Shown: positions 57,679-64,000 of the stretch, piece after piece
How the letters are laid out: every line of letters starts with the position of its first letter
Position numbering within the stretch: position 1 is the first letter of the stretch
Assembly (NCBI GenBank): GCA_947069175.1
Contig: CAMTDV010000030.1
Coordinates: 95,938,411-96,002,410 of the forward strand
DNA length: 64,000 nt
DNA from: Scalesia atractyloides
Lineage: Eukaryota; Streptophyta; Magnoliopsida; Asterales; Asteraceae
Reading direction: 5' to 3'
Notes under the pieces: generated by a model
Told to the model about the DNA's origin: nothing
What the model saw: the letters and a program-made list of their open reading frames with translations, nothing else
Databases searched by the model: none
Translations under genes and position numbers: made by a program

Positions 57679-58093
57679 TAAGTATACTCCAAGTTTAATT
57701 CAACTTGTAAACGAGTTAAAACGTCATTCATGTCATTGTGTTGTATAATAAACTTGAAAATAATCTTAAAACGCGTGACAGTTTAATCTTATAACTTATA
57801 TTTTAAATTATAACTTTCAACAGTCGATCTTCTTCTGACCCATTTATTTACAACATAACCCCTACATGCTCATTTTTATCATTTTTAATTATAAAGTTTT
57901 TTGTTCTTTATTTTTTAAACAAAGTAACACAAAATCTAACTATTTTGTAAGTAGGGTAAAATATTTGAAGTCCACTATATTTTTATCATTTTTAATTATA
58001 AAGTTTTTTGTTCTTTATTTTTTTAAAACAAAGTAACACAAAGTCCAACTATTTTGTAAGCAGGGTAAAAAATTTGAAGTCCATTATATGTTT

Positions 58094-58803
58094 GTAAGGA
58101 TACCATACTAAATATTCTTTAACACACAAACATGATATTGTTTGATTTTTTTCTCATGGTTCACGTGATTATTTTATTGATGTATTTACTAAGGGTAACA
58201 ATATATTTTTTAATACATTTTTAAAGTTAAAATAATCGACATTTAAAGCTAATGTACTTCAATCATCTTAATATGAACCTAATATTGTTAATCATAATAA
58301 TATCAATGTACTTCAATCATCTTAATATGACCTAATATTGTTAATCATAATAATATCAAAAAATTGATATGAACCTAATATTATTTAATAAAGGTATTTA
58401 ATCATAATGATATGAAAAAGGTATTTCGAATCTACTCAATATTATAAATGATGTAGAAATATTTCAAATACAAAAAAAAATTATATTTCAAATAAATAAT
58501 TCAAACTTATCATGACATCAATAAACAATTAAATCATACATTTTAGTTTTGATTAATCAATTTTATAACTCCATTCTTTTGTCATTACCTCTAAAAAATA
58601 ATTACTATATAAAGCACAATTTAAATTCTTTATCTATTATAATAGCTAAAATAGGACGTGACACATTGTTGTGTATATAATACTAGCAACATATCACACT
58701 TGTATATTATATATGAAAAAAATATTTACGTTGTGTATATAAAACTAGCAACATATCACACTTGTATATTATATATGAAAAAACCAGTTACTTATAAAAA
58801 AAA
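58094..58803. other. AT-rich flank with two tandem duplications
   Basis: A unit of about 57 bp with AATGTACTTCAATCATC is duplicated at 58249-58362. A unit of about 69 bp with ACTAGCAACATATCACAC and TTGTATATTATATATG is duplicated at 58670-58785. No gene. Confidence 0.75.
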
Positions 58804-59206
58804 GGATAACCACAACTTTTACTAATTGATTGATAACACTCATAACTTTAGATTTGTACACCAGCACTCCAAACTTTCAACTTATTAGCCGATAACACTC
58901 CCTAACTGACTGAACCCTAACCTGGTTAGCTGATGTCAACTGCCACGTCATCAAAAAGGCCATGTCAGCAGCCACATCAGCTGCCACGTCATTGAAAAAT
59001 ACCATGTCAGCTGTCACATCATCTGCCACGTCATAAAAATGCCACATCAGCTGCCACATCAGCAAACACTAACTGGGTTATGGTTCAATCATTTAGGGAG
59101 TGTTATCGGCCAATAAGTTGAAAGTTGGGAGTGCTGGTGTACAAATCGAAAGTTGGGAGTATTATTGGTCAACTGGTAAAAGTAAAAGTTGATGTTATTT
59201 AAATCC
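58804..59206. mobile_element. Long-TIR MITE upstream of the beta-galactosidase gene
   Basis: The arms 58840-58906 (TTTGTACACCAGCACTCC, AACTTTCAACTTATTAG) are repeated inverted at 59090-59160. Ends near 58804 (GGATAAC..CAACTTTTAC) and 59206 are approximate and the target duplication is not resolved. Between the arms a unit of about 40 bp (CTGCCACGTCA...AAAAATGCCATGTCAG) is repeated about four times. The element ends about 210 bp before the TATA box of the gene. Confidence 0.7.
58941..59033. promoter_or_regulatory. Three TGCCACGTCA (bZIP-type) words
   Basis: TGCCACGTCA occurs exactly at 58941-58950, 58982-58991 and 59024-59033. Its complement TGACGTGGCA joins a TGACG core and an ACGT core, both known targets of plant bZIP factors. 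The sites lie in the MITE repeats, about 390-480 bp upstream of the TATA box. That they regulate the gene is inference. Confidence 0.45.
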
Positions 59207-59416
59207 AATATTAATTTTTTTTTTCCAATTTACGTTTGGAAACTTAAAGTGTGTGCATATACATCTTGTTTAATATTCATTAATTGACTGGTATATTAAT
59301 TGATGTACATATATTTTCAATTTAAATACTTAAATGTAAAATGTAAAGAAGCTGAATAATATTTACATATGTAGGACCTCACTCACTACTGCAAGCCAAA
59401 CCCAATCTTCCTTGCA

Positions 59417-59423
59417 TATAAAT
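59417..59423 (+). promoter_or_regulatory. TATA box of the beta-galactosidase gene
   Basis: TATAAAT lies in CTTGCATATAAATGC, 239 bp upstream of the chosen ATG. Transcription would start near 59450 and give a 5' UTR of about 210 bases. Confidence 0.6.
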
Positions 59424-59527
59424 GCTGCTTCAAAGCACTCAAAACATATTCACACTGATCATATTAAAGCCCAAAAGTTCACAAATTTAACACAAAAGTT
59501 CACAAGTTTTAGTGAATCTTTGTGTTC

Positions 59528-59605
59528 ATGATATCTTTCTTTAACTTAAGATACAAAAACAAGAAAGATCAAAGAGTAAAGTGGAACTTTTTTCAGATAA
59601 ACTGA
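59528..59605 (+). CDS. Possible upstream ORF in the 5' UTR
   Basis: If transcription starts near 59450, the first ATG is at 59528. It opens a 25-codon frame ending in TGA at 59603-59605, before the main start. No similarity is recognised. It could lower translation of the main frame. This is only a positional observation. Confidence 0.3.
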   Translation: MISFFNLRYKNKKDQRVKWNFFQIN

Positions 59606-59661
59606 AGGATTTTTCATCTTTTTTTATGGAGTTTGTGTTCAAGAAACAAGGGATTATCAAA

Positions 59662-62600
59662 ATGCAGAAATATAATAATCTGATGTTGATTGTTTTAGTA
59701 TGTTCATGGATTTGTTTCTGTTCTGGTTCTGTTACATATGATCATAAGGCTATATCTATTAATGGTCAAAGAAAGATTCTTATTTCTGGATCCATTCATT
59801 ATCCAAGAAGCACTCCTGAGGTAAACTTATCAATGTGCTTATTTTCTTGACCCCCCCCCCCCCCCTTTTCTTTTTGTTTGTAATTTCATATTGTAATAAA
59901 GAAGTAATTTCTGGCTAATGGCCTTCCAAAATGGAGGTCATGGTTCGTGTCTCGCCTTTGAGCCTGAGGATTTAGTGATTTACCACAGTGGCCTTCAGGC
60001 TACTGGCTAGATGGGTCATCAGCGTTGTCTGCGTTAGTGGGTGTGGGTGGCTTTTTGCCACTGGTTTACCGGGTGATCGGGATTGTGTTGGTCATAAAAA
60101 AAAACTAATTTATGGGAATTTTGATGTATCAGATGTGGCCAGATCTTATTCAGAAGGCGAAAGAAGGAGGGGTGGATGTGATTCAGACTTATGTTTTCTG
60201 GAATGGGCATGAACCGCAGCCTGGTCAAGTAAGTGCAATGTTTTCAGAACAGGAACGGGTATCGAATCAGTTGCCTTATTGGTGGGACCGGGTTTTTCGT
60301 TTTTAATAGTTACTTTCTGTATGTTAACTTGTTTGAAAAGTAAAAAAGAAAAAGTATTTATACAACGTTTTAGTCATGATAAATGAGTCATGTTCTCGGG
60401 GTTAGGTTAGTTGTTGTGTGTTTGCAATGCTAATAAAATATGAAGTGAAGAAAATCAAATGCTGAGACTTTGAAAAGAAAATGTATTTTTTTTAAATCCG
60501 GTCAAACCACCCGTTCAAATATCGGCGGGTTCAGATGGACTCAACCGGACTGGTTATGATAACAGTGAGTAACTGTGCTTCAAATAAAAAAACACGAAAA
60601 AAAAAACAAATAATAAATATTGGTTTGATAAATTATTTTCTTAACTTGATGATTTTTTTTCTCTTTCTTGCTAGTATTATTTTGAAGATAGATATGACTT
60701 GGTGAAGTTCATTAAGCTAATTAAGCAAGCTGGACTCTATGCTCATCTTAGAATTGGCCCTTATGCTTGTGCTGAATGGAACTTTGGGTAAATAATTATT
60801 AATTTCCATAAATAGTAATAATATTCATGTTATTTAACAAGCTTACAAATAACATATACTTCTCTTTTCAATTTCATTTTCAGGGGGTTTCCTGTTTGGT
60901 TAAAATATGTCCCGGGAATTAGTTTCAGAACAGATAATGGCCCTTTCAAGGTCCTTTTCTTATTTATTTTTTTAATATTTTCTGAGTATGTTAGAATTAT
61001 CATGTAATGATATGATTATATATGTATAGGCTGCTATGGAAAAATTCACAAGGCACATAGTGAATATGATGAAAGCCAATGGCTTATATGAGACTCAAGG
61101 TGGTCCAATTATCTTATCTCAGGTAGTCAAAACTATAATTTATAACAAATTCACCAAAATTACCAAAAGTTGTCACCATTGTATTTGAGTTAAATGCCAT
61201 TTTAGTCCCTGTGGTTTGGGTCATTTTGCCAGTTTAATCCAAAGGTTTCATTTTTCCCCTTTGGGTCCAAAAAAGTTTCACCGTTGCCATTTTAGTCCAC
61301 TGGGTTAACTTCATCCATTTTTTTGTTAACGAGAAGAATAATTAGGTCATTTTAAATCTAATTTTGTTGACTAGAAAGGCAATTCGGCCATATAAAATAA
61401 CTAAATTGTCCTTCTAGTTAACAGAAAAAATAGATGAAGTTAACCCAGTGGACTAAAATGTCCATGGCGAAACCTTTTTGGATCCACAGGGAAAAAATGA
61501 AACCTTTGGACTACACTGGCAAAATGGTCCAAACCACAGGGACTAAAATGGCATTTAACTCATTGTATTTTAACAAAAGTTAATGTGACAGATTGAAAAT
61601 GAATATGGACCTATGGAGTATGAACTTGGAGCAGCTGGCCGAGCTTATACGAAATGGGCAGCTCAAATGGCTGTGGGTCTAGTAACCGGCGTACCATGGG
61701 TCATGTGTAAACAGGATAATGCCCCTGACCCCATTGTAAGTGCACCATCTAGTTATGCAAGTTAGTGTGTCTGTATTGAATTTTTTGTTGACATTTTTTT
61801 GTCAATCACTTTCCCACATGGCTGTTTTCATGCTGTATGTCCCAAGTGGGATCTTTATGAAGTGCACATGGGCAGTTTTTAAAAGATAAAAAAAAATAAA
61901 AAATATTATATAGTGCATACTCTTAAAAAGGTCAAATCTTGATCAGTTTTTAATAACAGTTAGATGTTGGTTTTTTATTGACAGATAAATACCTGCAATG
62001 GTTTTTACTGTGACTACTTCTCTCCCAACAAAAATTTTAAACCGAAGATGTGGACCGAAGCCTGGACCGGATGGTAATTTTATTTAATTCGTCATGAACG
62101 TGAATGCGTTATACCCTTTTATTTTTATTTATTTGTATTTCTTGATTTATGTTTAAAAAAATAAATGTATCAGGTTCACCGAGTTTGGAGGTGCAGTGCC
62201 TTATAGACCAGCTGAAGACTTAGCATACTCGGTGGCTAAGTTTATTCAGAGTGGTGGATCTTTTATCAACTATTATATGGTAAATTAAACATTTTATATT
62301 TATATTATTTATTTTGCATATAAGTTAATCCTGTATTGTTTTTCGACAGTATCATGGAGGTACTAATTTTGGGCGGACTGCGGGTGGCCCGTTTATTGCT
62401 ACAAGCTATGATTATGATGCTCCCCTTGATGAATATGGTATGTTATGAGTTAAAGTTACCAATCTACTAAAATATTTAATATTTTAACTTTTTGTTACTA
62501 AATTTGTATAGATTAAGGTTTAATGAAATGTTTTATATATAGGACTAAAACGCGAAGCTAAGTGGGGACATCTGAAAGATCTACACAGATCCATAAAACT

Positions 62601-63178
62601 ATGTGAGCCCGCTTTAGTAAACGGGGATCCATCTATTATCACTCTTGGAAACTTACAAAAGGTTGTACTTTCGTTGTTCTTTTTAATTCATGATCACAAT
62701 ATCCGCATCGTCAGTGGACCCCGCCTCTTACATTCGGTTGTCTTTCAAACTATAGGCATATGTTTATAATTATAAGGCTGGAGGATGTGCTGCTTTCCTT
62801 TCAAATAACGACAGAAACGCGTATGCAAGCGTTAACTTTAGAAACCAGCGATATAATATTCCTCCTTGGTCTATCAGTATCCTACCGGACTGCAAGAACA
62901 CTGTTTATAATACAGCAAGGGTGAGAGATTATAAATATTCATTATAAATATCCGTTTTAGGTAACAAGGTAACAAAGTTTTCATTTTTTTATTGAATGTG
63001 ATTAATAGGTAGGTGCACAAACCGCATTAATGAAGATGACTTCAGAGGGTGGATTTACATGGCAGTCGTACAATGATGTAACGGAATCGTATGATGACAA
63101 CTCGTTCACAACTGTTGGATTACTAGAGCAACTTAATGTCACTAGAGATGCTTCGGATTACTTGTGGTATATGACAGA
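59662..63178 (+). CDS. Beta-galactosidase, GH35 (5' part; continues off the window)
   Basis: Twelve exons were spliced by hand with GT-AG ends: 59662-59820, 60133-60228, 60675-60787, 60884-60950, 61030-61122, 61592-61735, 61985-62073, 62174-62279, 62350-62437, 62543-62661, 62756-62920 and 63009-63178. They give 469 codons plus two bases of a usual 800-850. A signal peptide (MLIVLVCSWICFCSGS) ends near residue 23-24, so the enzyme should be secreted to the cell wall. The GH35 signature GGPIILSQIENEYG spans residues 169-182, with Glu180 as expected acid/base and Glu249 in MWTEAWTGW as expected nucleophile. YHGGTNFGRTAGGPF follows. Family role: removes terminal beta-galactosyl residues from wall polysaccharides. 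An in-frame ATG at 59626 would add 12 residues; 59662 gives the cleaner signal peptide. The subfamily was not decided. Confidence 0.94.
59913..60106 (+). mobile_element. Probable SINE in beta-galactosidase intron 1
   Basis: TCATGGTTCGTGTCTC (B-box-like) lies near the left part and a poly-A tail (AAAAAAAAA) at the right end. TAATTT occurs just before and just after, possibly the target duplication. There is no protein frame. The A box is poor, so the family is uncertain. Confidence 0.5.
61187..61561. mobile_element. Mutator-like MITE in beta-galactosidase intron 5
   Basis: The 375-bp element has long inverted ends (GAGTTAAATGCCATTTTAGT, then CCCTGTGGTTTGG, matched at the right). It is flanked by perfect 9-bp duplications ATTGTATTT (61178-61186 and 61562-61570). 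It ends 30 bp before exon 6 (61592) and leaves the AG acceptor intact. Confidence 0.92.
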
Positions 63179-63737
63179 GTAAGTGCAACTTTTTTGTTAT
63201 TTCCATGTAGCATTTTGCATTATATATTTAGGGGTGGGTTATCGTACAACAGCCCCTTAACGTGCAAAGTGTACGAAGTCCGCATTTTGAAATTACGCAT
63301 GTTATATACATAATTACACACGTTATCAAATTCAAATCTCACATGCCATCAAACATGAATATTACGCTTGGTTAAAACTCAACTTACGCACGGGTTGGTT
63401 TAACCCTAACTACGCACGTTATTTTGGTCACTTCGTACCTTCGCCGTTACTTAAAACCCATTTGTATTTAAAACTTTCACTATATATTTATATATAAAAT
63501 ATAAAGAATAATATAAAGATGATAGTTTCAACCCATTTACTTATAAAGTTGTGTGTTATCATAAACAAGTCAAATAAGAAGCTTAGACATTGACTTTGAA
63601 AGATTTGGACTTTTTATTATAATAACATTGTTTCTGTAATTATAATTATGACATTATTATATAGTAAAACATACAAGTGGACAAAATAATGCTTGTGGTC
63701 AACCCAACCCAAACCGACCCGACCCAGGCGTACTAAG
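63179..63737 (+). other. Beta-galactosidase intron 12, repeat-rich
   Basis: No further exon is seen after the donor at 63179. 63230-63440 carries TTATCGTACAACAGCCCCTTA and ACGCATGTTAT words related to the block at 16800-17040, probably a dispersed element. The remainder is AT-rich. Confidence 0.5.
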
Positions 63738-64000
63738 TGTTGGGAATTCCTAATCGTACTCATGGCTTCAATGCGTGGAGGCGGTTAGAGATAATGATCA
63801 GCTCGAGTTTAGGAGTTGATAGATTAACAATATTAATTAATTAGTGGATAATTGTCTAATATCCTGTATGTGTTATGTTAGGATGTGTGTAAGATAATTA
63901 TTATGTAATTAATTAATAGGAATCCTAGTTATAGTCTAACGTGATAGGTTAGCTATGTATACCGCGTATTGGGAAGTTTTTGTGCAGTTTTCTTGATCTA
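63738..64000 (+). mobile_element. Possible start of an LTR (copia-like) in intron 12
   Basis: TGTTGGGAATTCC at 63738 begins a stretch with different composition that continues to the window edge. Copia-type LTRs often start TGTTGG. Without the other end, target duplication or primer site this is only a suspicion. Confidence 0.35.

Larger units (their letters stand above)
54165..58093 (-). mobile_element. Helitron copy 2, with two nested insertions
   Basis: On the minus strand the 3' end shows a hairpin (CCCGTGTGtcACACGTG, about 54177-54193) followed by GCTAAAACTAG and T. Helicase remnants (54382-54760) lie just inside. The body is collinear with copy 1 and is interrupted by a Harbinger element (55413-57222) and a foldback MITE (57411-57678). 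A duplication of about 112 bp lies near the 5' end (57868-57980 and 57981-58092). Confidence 0.72.

Overview
The window is nuclear DNA of a flowering plant. The evidence is two plant-type genes with many introns, AT-rich intergenic sequence, and a dense load of Ty3/gypsy, Helitron, PIF/Harbinger, hAT, Mutator-like and Stowaway elements. The exon layout and protein sequences indicate a eudicot. The style of the long gypsy LTRs suggests Asteraceae, but that is an impression from memory and no species call is made.

Only two protein-coding genes are convincing. (1) A complete seven-exon cytochrome P450 of the brassinosteroid CYP90D type lies on the minus strand at 6024-10959. By hand splicing it encodes 491 residues. 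(2) The 5' two-thirds of a GH35 beta-galactosidase lies on the plus strand. Twelve exons run from 59662 to 63178, and the gene continues beyond the right edge. Everything between them (about 11-59 kb) is transposon-derived or unassigned AT-rich DNA.

Layout: 0.5-1.2 kb LINE remnant; 1.3-2.4 kb Harbinger deletion derivative; 3.6-5.7 kb Mutator-like and Stowaway MITEs; 6.0-11.0 kb CYP90D, with a Helitron end in its last intron and repeat arrays in introns 1 and 2; 11.2-13.5 kb Helitron and hAT element in duplicated flanks; 17.1-19.4 kb solo gypsy LTR; 24.6-28.9 kb three hAT-type elements with 8-bp target duplications; 29.2-31.5 kb layered tandem duplications; 33.6 kb Tourist-type MITE; 35.0 kb SINE end; 35.4-58.1 kb a Russian-doll nest; 58.8-63.2 kb MITE, promoter and beta-galactosidase.

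The nest is the main structural feature. Two related Helitron copies lie head to tail on the minus strand. The left copy is split by a GC-rich element, inside which sits a gypsy element (37348-53757, target duplication CACAC). That element's gag is split by a younger LTR element (40497-49909, target duplication CACCA). The right Helitron copy is split by a Harbinger element (55413-57222, target duplication TAA) and a foldback MITE.

The innermost LTR element has two nearly identical 2.6-kb LTRs, an initiator-Met primer-binding site and a gag gene, but no protease, reverse transcriptase or integrase. It therefore looks like a gag-only (TR-GAG type) non-autonomous retrotransposon. Each of its LTRs carries a series of five tRNA-like modules, four in sense and one in antisense. 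This is the most unusual signal I found. The LTRs of the surrounding gypsy element carry a different short-palindrome array.
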